Part shown: piece by piece, positions 22,142 through 29,498 of the stretch
Position numbering within the stretch: position 1 is the first letter of the stretch
How the letters are laid out: each line of letters opens with the position of its first letter
Assembly (NCBI GenBank): GCA_964583795.1
Contig: CAZOWX010000022.1
Location: forward strand, 1 to 32,517
DNA: 32,517 nt
DNA from: JBDTME01 sp964583795
GTDB taxonomy: Bacteria; Patescibacteriota; Microgenomatia; UBA1400; PJMF01
Direction: 5' to 3'
Position numbers and translations under genes: made by a program
Notes under the pieces: model-generated
Told to the model about the DNA's origin: nothing
Database searches by the model: none
The model's input: the letters and a program-made list of their open reading frames with translations, nothing else

Positions 22142-22843
22142 CTAACTTTTTAATATCTGTACAAATTGTTGCACTGATAAACTTGCGCCACCAACCAAAA
22201 ATCCTTCAATCTCATCGTGCGGTGCAAATTGATCGACATTTTCAGGATTAACGCTCCCGCCATAGATAACTTGTGCTTTAGGAAATGCTTTTCGAACTTC
22301 ATCCATTGCTTTGAGCACTTCATTCACATCTTCAGCTATTCCAGTACCAATGTGTTCAACCGGTTCGTATGCAACTATGATCTGACTGTAATGTTTGCGA
22401 TCAATAAAATCCGCTTGCTGCTCTATTTCAAACCGATCGACACAAACAATTGGAGTAATACCTTCTTCCAAACAACTTTCAACTCGCTTTGAAACATCAA
22501 GCGAACTTTCTTTGAAGTACTTTCTTCGCTCGCTGTGTCCCACAATCGCATACTTCACATGTAAATCCACTAAATTTTCTCCTGAAACTTCACCAGTATA
22601 TGATCCTGCACCGTACGGGCTCACATTTTGTAGACCCAAGGAGACCCGCCACTGCAGATCCGTTTTTTCAATCCAGTCACCTACTTGCATAACAAACGGG
22701 AAGGCTGGACACAACACCACATCGTACCGTTGGTTTCCCAAAGCAACGACCGACTCGTACTCTTTGCGAAACTCAACCAGCCACTCATCAACTTGATGAG
22801 TATTCATATTTGACTTCCAGTTAGCTATGACGGTTTTTTTCAT
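22142..22843 (-). CDS. tpiA: Triosephosphate isomerase
   Basis: A 233-residue TIM-barrel enzyme interconverting dihydroxyacetone phosphate and glyceraldehyde 3-phosphate. Catalytic residues are K10 in NWKSN, H103 in VGHSERR and E160 in AYEP. Loop 6 reads PVEHIGTG (161-168) instead of the bacterial PVWAIGTG, closer to the archaeal Pro-Pro-Glu hinge. YGGSVNPEN (194-202) and VGGASL (217-222) bind phosphate. I use ATG 22843 (MKKTVIANWKS) rather than the upstream ATG at 22879, because the extra 12 residues are not family-like and TATACT lies seven bases before 22843. It is first in the leftward glycolytic group. Confidence 0.95.
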   Translation of the reverse strand: MKKTVIANWKSNMNTHQVDEWLVEFRKEYESVVALGNQRYDVVLCPAFPFVMQVGDWIEKTDLQWRVSLGLQNVSPYGAGSYTGEVSGENLVDLHVKYAIVGHSERRKYFKESSLDVSKRVESCLEEGITPIVCVDRFEIEQQADFIDRKHYSQIIVAYEPVEHIGTGIAEDVNEVLKAMDEVRKAFPKAQVIYGGSVNPENVDQFAPHDEIEGFLVGGASLSVQQFVQILKS

Positions 22844-22850
22844 ACCCACA

Positions 22851-22856
22851 AGTATA
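22851..22856 (-). promoter_or_regulatory. tpiA: tpiA -10 hexamer, leaderless layout
   Basis: TATACT on the minus strand lies seven bases before the tpiA ATG (22843). This matches the pgk and capA-like arrangement and supports the shorter start. Confidence 0.55.
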
Positions 22857-22963
22857 TTTGAGTTATCGTAAAATAACAATCTTTGGATCGACCGCTGAAA
22901 AGTTATGAGACAATAAACAACGCATTACTTTTTTGAAAAGAAACGTAGTCTTATCTACGGTTC

Positions 22964-22991
22964 AAACAACTTACAACTTGTAGCTTGTAGC
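22964..22991 (-). repeat. Heptamer array upstream of the helicase gene
   Basis: Plus-strand units are AAACAAC, TTACAAC, TTGTAGC, TTGTAGC; on the minus strand the last two read GCTACAA, the same unit as at 14677. It lies between divergent tpiA and the UvrD/PcrA gene. Confidence 0.7.
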
Positions 22992-23049
22992 TCACTGTAT
23001 TGTGCTATGGTAGTAGACACAAAAAACACGTAAAATCAGTTTTTACATT

Positions 23050-25068
23050 ATGAATGGAACTTTGCAACAAACGACCGAACAAGAACTTTTACACACTCTC
23101 AATCCCGCTCAAGAAACAGCTGTCAAACATGCTCAGGGTCCGGCAATGGTGCTTGCTGGAGCTGGAAGTGGCAAAACTAGAGTGCTCACTACTCGAGTCG
23201 CATGGTTGATGCACAAGCACAAAGTCGCACCGGAGCGAATTCTACTGGTAACCTTTACCAACAAAGCTGCAGGAGAGATGAATGAGCGCGTGGAAAAGCT
23301 GACTGGTTACTCACTCCCCTTCTCCGGGACATTTCACCGGATCTGTGCCAGAATTTTGCGTCGTGATGGACATCACATTGGACTCACCAATAGTTTTGTG
23401 ATCTATGATTCTGATGATCAGCAACAACTGATCAAAAGCATTCTCAAACAACTCGGCTACGATCACAAGGAATATAAACCAGGTGCCATCCTCGGCATGA
23501 TTTCGAATGCAAAGAATGAGATGCTCAGCGTCGAGCAGTATCAACAGCTAGTCCACGGAAAGTATCAAGAAGCTGCAGCCCGTGTTTATAAGGTGTATCA
23601 ATTTGAACTGAAAAAAAATAACGCGGTTGATTTTGATGATATGTTACTCAAAACCTTGGAGTTATTTCATTCACATCCTGATGTATTAGCAAAGTATCAG
23701 CGGCAGTTTGAGTTTGTCTTGGTTGATGAATATCAAGATACCAACAAAGCTCAGTATTTGTTAACTAAATTATTAGCTGCTCCCCAACATAATTTATTTG
23801 TGGTGGGTGATGCGGCTCAAGCAATTTATAGTTGGCGTGGAGCTGATTATCGAAATTTATCACAACTTCAAATTGATTATCCTGATTTAGTAGAGTACCG
23901 ACTCGAACAAAATTACCGTTCAACTCAAACCATTCTCGATGCTGCCTCAAATGTGATTCAAAACAACACTACTCACCCCGTTTTGAGACTATGGACTGAA
24001 AATACTCGTTCTGCACAGCCAATTCAGGTTTTCGGTGTCAAAGATAATCAGGCAGAAGCACGAAAAGTTGCAAGAGAAATTCGCAACCGTTTTCGTTTCG
24101 ATCAGTACAATGATGTTGCAATCCTGTATCGAACCAATGCGCAAAGCCGCAGTTTTGAAGAAGCATTTTTGCGTGAAAGTATTCCGTATAAAATTGTCGG
24201 TGGAGTCAAGTTTTATGCCCGTAAAGAAATCAAGGACTTATTGAGTTATTTACGACTAGTCCTCAATCCCAATGACTCGGTCAGTTTGGAGCGAGTGAGT
24301 AAGGTCGGTAAGCGCAGGTATGAACAGTTCGATCGCTGGCGAGCGAGCTTGCTCCAACTCGCAGTCACACTCACTCCCCTTGAAATGCTGGACCAAATTA
24401 TCGAAGCCACAAAGTATAAAGATTTTTTTGATGCCAATGATCCTGATGACATTTCTCGATTGGAAAATATTGAGGAATTGCGCTCAGTTGCTAGTGCGTT
24501 TGCTGATCTTGATCAATTACTGGAAAATGTGGCACTGGTTGATAACTCTGCAACCAGTGCTCGCGATACTGCCGACATGACCTATTCATCGCAAAAGACT
24601 GAAATGGTTACTCTGATGAGTTTGCACAGCGCCAAGGGACTCGAGTACGAGACAGTATTCTTGGTCGGCATGGAAGAAGGCTTGTTCCCGCATTCGCGCT
24701 CGCTAATGGACCCTGATCAGATGGAAGAAGAGCGCCGTTTATGTTATGTGGGTATCACTCGCGCCAAACAACATTTGTACTTAACGTATGCTCGAGAACG
24801 ATTTTTTTATGGCAATGTTTCCCCATCCTCAACATCACGATTTTTAGGTGAAATTCCTGAAGATTTACTCAGTATTGAAGAAGAAGAACCATCACCATAC
24901 CAATATACTTCACGATTAAATCCTAAACTTGCACGAAAATATCAGTTTTCCACTGGGCAAAAACCAGCACAAAAGCGACAACCAGTGCGACGCTTGGTCA
25001 TCGATGACAGCGAGCTTGATGATATTTTAAGCGGCGAGATTGATGTGGATGCTTGGTTGAAAAAGTAG
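23050..25068 (+). CDS. UvrD/PcrA-family superfamily 1 DNA helicase
   Basis: A 672-residue ATP-dependent 3'-5' helicase with roles in nucleotide excision repair, replication restart and removal of recombination intermediates. All main SF1 motifs are present: the Q-motif region LNPAQETAV (17-25), Walker A AGAGSGKT (36-43), VDEYQDTN with D226-E227, GDAAQAIYSWRGA, the EQNYRST stretch, LMSLHSAKGLEYETVFLVG and YVGITRAKQHLYLTYAR. It is a little shorter than PcrA of Firmicutes (about 720-740), mainly through reduced 2B and C-terminal parts. A possible -10, TATGGT, is near 23004. It diverges from tpiA. Confidence 0.95.
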   Translation: MNGTLQQTTEQELLHTLNPAQETAVKHAQGPAMVLAGAGSGKTRVLTTRVAWLMHKHKVAPERILLVTFTNKAAGEMNERVEKLTGYSLPFSGTFHRICARILRRDGHHIGLTNSFVIYDSDDQQQLIKSILKQLGYDHKEYKPGAILGMISNAKNEMLSVEQYQQLVHGKYQEAAARVYKVYQFELKKNNAVDFDDMLLKTLELFHSHPDVLAKYQRQFEFVLVDEYQDTNKAQYLLTKLLAAPQHNLFVVGDAAQAIYSWRGADYRNLSQLQIDYPDLVEYRLEQNYRSTQTILDAASNVIQNNTTHPVLRLWTENTRSAQPIQVFGVKDNQAEARKVAREIRNRFRFDQYNDVAILYRTNAQSRSFEEAFLRESIPYKIVGGVKFYARKEIKDLLSYLRLVLNPNDSVSLERVSKVGKRRYEQFDRWRASLLQLAVTLTPLEMLDQIIEATKYKDFFDANDPDDISRLENIEELRSVASAFADLDQLLENVALVDNSATSARDTADMTYSSQKTEMVTLMSLHSAKGLEYETVFLVGMEEGLFPHSRSLMDPDQMEEERRLCYVGITRAKQHLYLTYARERFFYGNVSPSSTSRFLGEIPEDLLSIEEEEPSPYQYTSRLNPKLARKYQFSTGQKPAQKRQPVRRLVIDDSELDDILSGEIDVDAWLKK

Positions 25069-25107
25069 ATGTAGCCAATAGGCACTCTGCATATTAGAGT
25101 TAATGAC

Positions 25108-25731
25108 ATGATAGATACTGTAGTACACGAAGAAACCAATTCTTATCCTCTTCAAGATCAAGAAAGCGTTCTTATAATAAAAACAAGAGATCATCAGTCA
25201 ACTGAAGCGAGTAACACGAAACAAATTAATCAAGCATACAAAATTGCGAGAAAAATATTTACACTCACCAACGATCTTGCTTCACTCGTTCAGAAAAATG
25301 CTCGTTTCACTACATTAGAATTACAACAGTTTTTAGTTAACTTTGAAAATGAGGCTGCTAAGTTAGAGACCATAGTCAGGTCTTTAAAAAAAGTGAAGGC
25401 ATTTACAGCTGAGCAAGATAATATCCCGGAACTTTTGGATCTGGAAAAGCAAGATGACGGACGAAGGTTTCCACAAATTAATCGAGATCGGCAAGAAAAA
25501 GAGGCCCGTGCTGAAGCAGAAAGAACTAATTGGCCACTCACATCATATTTTTGGTTCTTCAATGAAATTGTAAGTTCAATTCTTGATTTCCAATCGAATC
25601 TACGCCATCACTCATTTACGCAAGAGCAAGCAATCGAGGCATTTATATTAAGAACTCAAAAGAACGAATTAAAATTCATAGAGCTCTTCGGGGATGAAAA
25701 TCACCCAACTAACGAACTAAGCAACCAATAA
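25108..25731 (+). CDS. Hypothetical protein
   Basis: A soluble 207-residue protein of unknown function. The first 40 residues are polar. Residues 45-105 form a long amphipathic helical region (IARKIFTLTNDLASLVQKNA, then LVNFENEAAKLETIVRSLKK). A strongly charged stretch (NRDRQEKEARAEAERTNW, about 130-147) leads to an aromatic segment YFWFFNEIVSSILDF and a final helix. TAGAGT seven bases before the ATG fits the leaderless layout. It lies 39 bp after the helicase gene and ends one base from the convergent CapA-like gene. No family recognised; moderately sure it is expressed because its composition is protein-like throughout. Confidence 0.7.
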   Translation: MIDTVVHEETNSYPLQDQESVLIIKTRDHQSTEASNTKQINQAYKIARKIFTLTNDLASLVQKNARFTTLELQQFLVNFENEAAKLETIVRSLKKVKAFTAEQDNIPELLDLEKQDDGRRFPQINRDRQEKEARAEAERTNWPLTSYFWFFNEIVSSILDFQSNLRHHSFTQEQAIEAFILRTQKNELKFIELFGDENHPTNELSNQ

Positions 25732-25732
25732 A

Positions 25733-26842
25733 CTACTTTACTAATCTCCCACTCTCCCTTTCCAACACCTCCAACCTTTCTCGCTTCTCTTTTCCCTCCA
25801 ACCACCTTGGCTGGCCATACTCTTCGATTTTGATCGGAAAAAAGGCTACATCAACCAGTTGTTTATCTTGAAACGTGTAACGACCGACCATCCCGAGTCG
25901 TGTTTCAGTTGACCACATCTGATCAAAGACAAAATTGCCATGCGAATAGACAATCAGTTTATCTTTGTACCACTCCAATGGCTCAATCCAGTGTGGGTGA
26001 TTACCAACTACCAGATCTGCGCCTTGATCAATCACAAATCGTGCCAAATCTTTTTGTCTGCTGGTCGGTTGATATCGATACTCCTCTCCCCAGTGAAACT
26101 GCACAATTACCACATCGGCGTTTTGTCTGGTTTGAGTAATTTTTGTACTCATTTTTTCTTTATCAACATCATCGATAAATCCATACTTTTCCACATCGTT
26201 GTATCCTAAAAAGGCATAGCGAACACCATTGACAGTCTTATACACTGGTTGGTTCACCCCACTTACCACAAATCCAGCGCCTTCCAGCAATTTCACCGTC
26301 TCTGTCACTCCGTTTTTGCCAGCGTTCCCAGCATGATTATTGGCATAATTGACCACATCAACTCCTGCAAATTTCAGCCCTTCGACATTACGCTGATCTC
26401 CACAAAACACCATGCCATCAGTTCGGACGTTACAGTTTGGGACTAACGGAGTTTCCAAGTTAATCATGGTCAAATCTGCCGATCGCAAAAAATCTGCGGT
26501 TTTGGCAAACGGCCAAGTAAAATCTTTAGAACTCGTTGTTTTTTGATTCACTGATCGGGCCGGTAATACATCACCAGTAACCAAGAGTGTCATGCAGCCT
26601 TTGCATTTTAGAATCTCCCTCGGTTTATCCGCAAAAATGGTGGAGCGGTCAAGCACTCGTTTTGGTTCATTCTCTACCAGCGACTCAACCTCATCGATTG
26701 TTTTGGAAACAAACGGATAATTCAGTAGCGCCCCAGCAGAAAATCGCTGTCCGCTCAAGTACTGTCTGGCAAACAATGACACCACTATCACGACTAGACT
26801 ACCAACGACAATGAAAAAAAACTGAGGAAAGTGCTTGGACAT
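25733..26842 (-). CDS. CapA/PgsA-like metallophosphatase-fold protein
   Basis: A 369-residue protein with an N-terminal membrane anchor (about 8-26) and an extracytoplasmic CapA domain from about residue 82. The order of metal-site motifs matches the family: LLVTGDVLPAR, INLETPLVP, NYANNHAGNAG, IVQFHWGEEY, VGNHPHWIEPLE and YSHGNFVFDQ. CapA/PgsA proteins take part in poly-gamma-glutamate or capsule export, and related proteins act as phosphoesterases; the substrate here is unknown. Cys79 and Cys82 form a CKGC pair just before the domain, and further Cys residues (NCNVRTDGMVFCGD) may form a disulfide. TACAAT lies seven bases before the ATG. Confidence 0.9.
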   Translation of the reverse strand: MSKHFPQFFFIVVGSLVVIVVSLFARQYLSGQRFSAGALLNYPFVSKTIDEVESLVENEPKRVLDRSTIFADKPREILKCKGCMTLLVTGDVLPARSVNQKTTSSKDFTWPFAKTADFLRSADLTMINLETPLVPNCNVRTDGMVFCGDQRNVEGLKFAGVDVVNYANNHAGNAGKNGVTETVKLLEGAGFVVSGVNQPVYKTVNGVRYAFLGYNDVEKYGFIDDVDKEKMSTKITQTRQNADVVIVQFHWGEEYRYQPTSRQKDLARFVIDQGADLVVGNHPHWIEPLEWYKDKLIVYSHGNFVFDQMWSTETRLGMVGRYTFQDKQLVDVAFFPIKIEEYGQPRWLEGKEKRERLEVLERESGRLVK

Positions 26843-26849
26843 TGAGGGT

Positions 26850-26855
26850 ATTGTA
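26850..26855 (-). promoter_or_regulatory. -10 hexamer of the CapA-like gene, leaderless layout
   Basis: TACAAT on the minus strand, then seven bases, then the ATG at 26842. Confidence 0.5.
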
Positions 26856-26861
26856 CCAGAA

Positions 26862-27524
26862 TCAGTACACTCCCCAAAAATAAAGGGTTATCACATCATA
26901 GGCAAGCAAATGAATCATTGCGTTGAACACAAATCCATTTTTTCGCACAAAAATTAACTTTGGGAAAACATACGCAACAATAAGTGAAAAAATGAAAAAT
27001 GGCAGACTAATCAACACAGTGGTTCGAAAAGTCTGTAACAAATGGACACCTCCAAATACTACGGCCATCACACCCACCGTCCGCCAGAAACTAAGACCAT
27101 ACTCTCTTAGCTTTTTCACTAATACCAAAATAAAAACGTGTTGTAACAATACATCAACTGGCTTTACAAATATAAAGAAGGGATTAATGGATAAAAAAGA
27201 AATTTGAGAGTTATCAAATGGTCCGATTGGAGGCGATAAATATTGTAAACAAATCAGACAAATAGTGAGATGTAGCAATACAAATCCTCCGTACCTAGTG
27301 AATTGAACAACTATTGTTTTAGAAAACACCAAGTATGATCTGAAATACCACACTGCGAAGAGTAAAACAGACAAAATAAAAATGAAATTTGCCAGTGCTC
27401 GATTCATGGTAAAGACATACAAAATTATGAAGTCTCGAAGCAAAAATGCAGTGACGAAGATGCTCAACACTGACAATATTTTTTTGAAAACAAGTGGTTT
27501 ATTGAAAGCAGAATTGATTGACAC
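26862..27524 (-). CDS. CPBP-like multispan membrane protein
   Basis: I take the GTG at 27524 as the start (220 aa, VSINSAFNKPLVFKK onward). TACAAT lies six bases before it, and the longer ATG reading from 27563 would overlap that promoter. About seven hydrophobic segments are visible. FGGVHLLQ and NAMIHLLAYD resemble the second and third motifs (FxxxH, Hxxx(N/D)) of CPBP (Abi/CAAX-type) intramembrane proteases. The expected first motif EExxxR is missing: the segment reads LLQHVFILVLVKKLREYG. It may be an inactive relative or a convergent multispan protein. The gene ends 20 bp before the CapA-like gene on the same strand. Confidence 0.6.
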   Translation of the reverse strand: MSINSAFNKPLVFKKILSVLSIFVTAFLLRDFIILYVFTMNRALANFIFILSVLLFAVWYFRSYLVFSKTIVVQFTRYGGFVLLHLTICLICLQYLSPPIGPFDNSQISFLSINPFFIFVKPVDVLLQHVFILVLVKKLREYGLSFWRTVGVMAVVFGGVHLLQTFRTTVLISLPFFIFSLIVAYVFPKLIFVRKNGFVFNAMIHLLAYDVITLYFWGVY

Positions 27525-27557
27525 GATGGTATTGTAACAAAGATGAGGCAGAAAAGT

Positions 27558-27597
27558 CGTCATCCCCTCCTCGCTGGCGGGTAGGCTTGCCTACCGG
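27558..27597. repeat. Hairpin adjoining a REP-like end
   Basis: CGTCATCCCC at 27558 has the same end as the REP-like units. It is followed by a 7-bp stem with a two-base turn, GGTAGGC-TT-GCCTACC (27580-27595). The unit lacks the usual GGATCCAT end, so it is a divergent or truncated member. Confidence 0.55.
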
Positions 27598-27635
27598 ACA
27601 GAAAGTCTCAACACTCTTTTATTCAAAAAAACGTC

Positions 27636-27686
27636 CGTCATCCTCGACCTGGTCCACGCTGGGCGGATTCGAACATCGTGGATCCA
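27636..27686. repeat. REP-like element, longer form
   Basis: Starts CGTCATCC and ends CGTGGATCCAC. TCCACG (27653-27658) pairs with CGTGGA (27677-27682) around an 18-nt loop. Its layout resembles the composite at 20946-21033. Confidence 0.6.
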
Positions 27687-27775
27687 CTTATACATGTTTC
27701 TTTAAGTAGAACAAACTGTTAGTAGATCAGTAAATATCACTGATCAGCATAATGTTATTTGTCCATTACGACCTC

Positions 27776-27803
27776 CGTCATCCCGTTGAAAAACGGGATC
27801 CAT
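27776..27803. repeat. REP-like hairpin with perfect stem
   Basis: CGTCATCCCGTT-GAAA-AACGGGATCCAT: an 8-bp perfect stem with a GAAA tetraloop. It is oriented opposite to the unit at 27909. Confidence 0.85.
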
Positions 27804-27908
27804 CAAAAATAGTGGTTTTGATCGTTTATTGAAAAACTCAAAATATTTTATTTATTCGAAAAGTTTTGTTGTCATCCATCATGTAGTAATTGTATGGAAA
27901 TTAAGGAA

Positions 27909-27936
27909 ATGGATCCCGGCATCCGCCGGGATGACG
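27909..27936. repeat. REP-like hairpin, inverted copy
   Basis: ATGGATCCCGGC and GCCGGGATGACG flank a four-base loop, an 8-bp perfect stem. It is the reverse-orientation partner of 27776-27803, about 105 bp apart, like a bacterial interspersed mosaic pair. Confidence 0.85.
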
Positions 27937-28113
27937 AGCTTTTTCTTTTTTCCCAGCAGCACCAAAATTCCATATAACTTTTATAGTGACTTGAAGTTTC
28001 GCATCTTTATATTTGAGGAAGAAAATCCACCGACGTCCTTCGGGAGATAAGCCTTTTTTTCTCGTAGTCGCCCCAAAATTCTATGCTGTTAAAGTCATTA
28101 TTCCGCCAATTAC

Positions 28114-28177
28114 CTACAACTTGGATCTTGCATCTTGCAGCCAACTGTTAACTGTTTCACTGTCCACTATTAACTGC
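28114..28177. repeat. Two adjoining heptamer arrays
   Basis: First CTACAAC, TTGGATC, TTGCATC, TTGCAGC (28114-28141), the minus-strand GCTACAA-type unit. Then CAACTGT, TAACTGT, an 8-base unit, CCACTAT, TAACTGC (28142-28177), close to the unit upstream of recA. Both heptamer subfamilies are thus side by side. Confidence 0.75.
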
Positions 28178-28192
28178 CTTCACCTCTTCTGC

Positions 28193-28198
28193 TACACT
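28193..28198 (+). promoter_or_regulatory. -10 hexamer of the FAD oxidoreductase gene, leaderless layout
   Basis: TACACT, then seven bases, then ATG 28206. No Shine-Dalgarno sequence is present. Confidence 0.5.
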
Positions 28199-28205
28199 AA
28201 CTCTC

Positions 28206-29498
28206 ATGAACATTGCAATTATTGGTGCTGGTTTTACTGGAATTGCGGCGGCGCATGAGCTTCGTAAATTTGGTCATACTATTACTTTTTTCGAAGCAAA
28301 TTCCTATCCTGGTGGACTCGCGGCTGGTTTTCAAGAAAAAGAGTGGGAATGGTCACTGGAGCACCATTACCATCATATTTTTCGCAGTGATAAAGATATT
28401 ATTGAATTAGTTAAAGCAATGGATCTGGAAGAGCTGCTCTTTTTCTCTCCGGTCAAAACATCAACGCGATATCATGGTCACCAATTTCGACTTGATTCGC
28501 CGATGAGTCTCCTTGCTGCACCAGAGTTATCACTCACTGCCAAACTCAGAACCGCAGCAGCGCTCGCTTTTTTAAAGCTGTTCCCACTCTCACAACCACT
28601 TGATAGCATGACAGCTGAGCAATTTATCAAAAGCACTATGGGGAAAGCAGCCTGGAAGATGCTGTGGGAGCCATTATTCATCGGAAAGTTTGGCAAGTAC
28701 GCCTCAACGATCAATGCTGCTTGGTTTTGGTCGCGCATCCACGTGCGCTCAAGTGAACTGGGATACTTTCGTGGTGGATTTTTACAACTTGCTCAAGCCA
28801 TGGTTAAAAAACTGGAAACCGAAGGCAGTACCTTTAAATTTGAAACTCCTGTTAAAACCATAAAAACTGACAAAAAAAACAACTTGATTGCGATTACAAC
28901 GACAGAAGGAAAAACCGCGACATTTGATCAAGTTCTGGTGACCACTCCCGCTGAGATCTTTGCGCGAATGACTTCTCAGCTCCCGACAGAGTATCGCAAT
29001 ACCATTACCAACCTCAAAAGTTTGGCAGCAACCACATTGGTCCTTGAACTCGACACTCCGTTTTTTGCCGACAAAACCTACTGGCTGAATATCAATGAAC
29101 CCAACTGGCCATTTTTAGCTGTCGTTGAACATTCCCAGTTCGCTGGCACTCATCCGTACAACGATCATACTATTGTCTACGTTGGCAAGTACTTGGAAAA
29201 AACTGATTCACAATACGACATGAATAAAGAGGAGCTGCTCAAACTGTACCAACCATTTTTAGATCAGCTGTCACCACATTTTGACAAACATATCATTCGC
29301 TCATTTGTGTTCAAAACTCCTTTCGCTCAACCCATTGTTGAAAAAAACCACCGCAAACAAGTTCCATCTGTTACCACACCATTTCCAAACGTATACTGGT
29401 GTAGCATGCAACACGTGTATCCGTTTGATCGAGGCACGAACTACGCGGTTGCTTTTGGTCGACAGGCCGCAAACATCATGATGGATTCCTCAGTATGA
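28206..29498 (+). CDS. FAD-dependent oxidoreductase (protoporphyrinogen oxidase / HpnE-like fold)
   Basis: A 430-residue flavoprotein. The N-terminus MNIAIIGAGFTGIAAAHEL has the dinucleotide-binding GAGFTG (7-12) followed by an acidic residue at the end of strand 2 (FFEAN), then PGGLAAGF, the GG motif of the amine-oxidase/UDP-galactopyranose-mutase-like superfamily. HHYHHIFRSD, the WFWSRIHVRS region and the C-terminal PFDRGTNYAVAFGRQAANIM, closing the FAD site, fit the same group. The substrate is unknown. It overlaps the downstream GT-C-like gene by four bases, so a role in lipid or glycan precursor modification for the envelope is likely but inferred. Confidence 0.85.
   Translation: MNIAIIGAGFTGIAAAHELRKFGHTITFFEANSYPGGLAAGFQEKEWEWSLEHHYHHIFRSDKDIIELVKAMDLEELLFFSPVKTSTRYHGHQFRLDSPMSLLAAPELSLTAKLRTAAALAFLKLFPLSQPLDSMTAEQFIKSTMGKAAWKMLWEPLFIGKFGKYASTINAAWFWSRIHVRSSELGYFRGGFLQLAQAMVKKLETEGSTFKFETPVKTIKTDKKNNLIAITTTEGKTATFDQVLVTTPAEIFARMTSQLPTEYRNTITNLKSLAATTLVLELDTPFFADKTYWLNINEPNWPFLAVVEHSQFAGTHPYNDHTIVYVGKYLEKTDSQYDMNKEELLKLYQPFLDQLSPHFDKHIIRSFVFKTPFAQPIVEKNHRKQVPSVTTPFPNVYWCSMQHVYPFDRGTNYAVAFGRQAANIMMDSSV

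Larger units (their letters stand above)
27525..28205. other. 681-bp repeat-rich intergenic island
   Basis: Between divergent CPBP-like and FAD-oxidoreductase genes. It holds four hairpin units (27558-27597, 27636-27686, 27776-27803 and 27909-27936), a small dyad near 27725-27745 and a double heptamer array (28114-28177). The short frames here read through the repeats and have no family-like content; I see no gene. Confidence 0.65.

Noticed and set aside
27670..27690. tRNA T-arm-like GGATTCGAAC
   Set aside because: Isolated resemblance at the edge of the REP-like unit; no cloverleaf around it.
27558..28205. Possible CRISPR array from repeated hairpins
   Set aside because: Units differ in length, spacing and orientation and share only their ends; there are no regular spacers.
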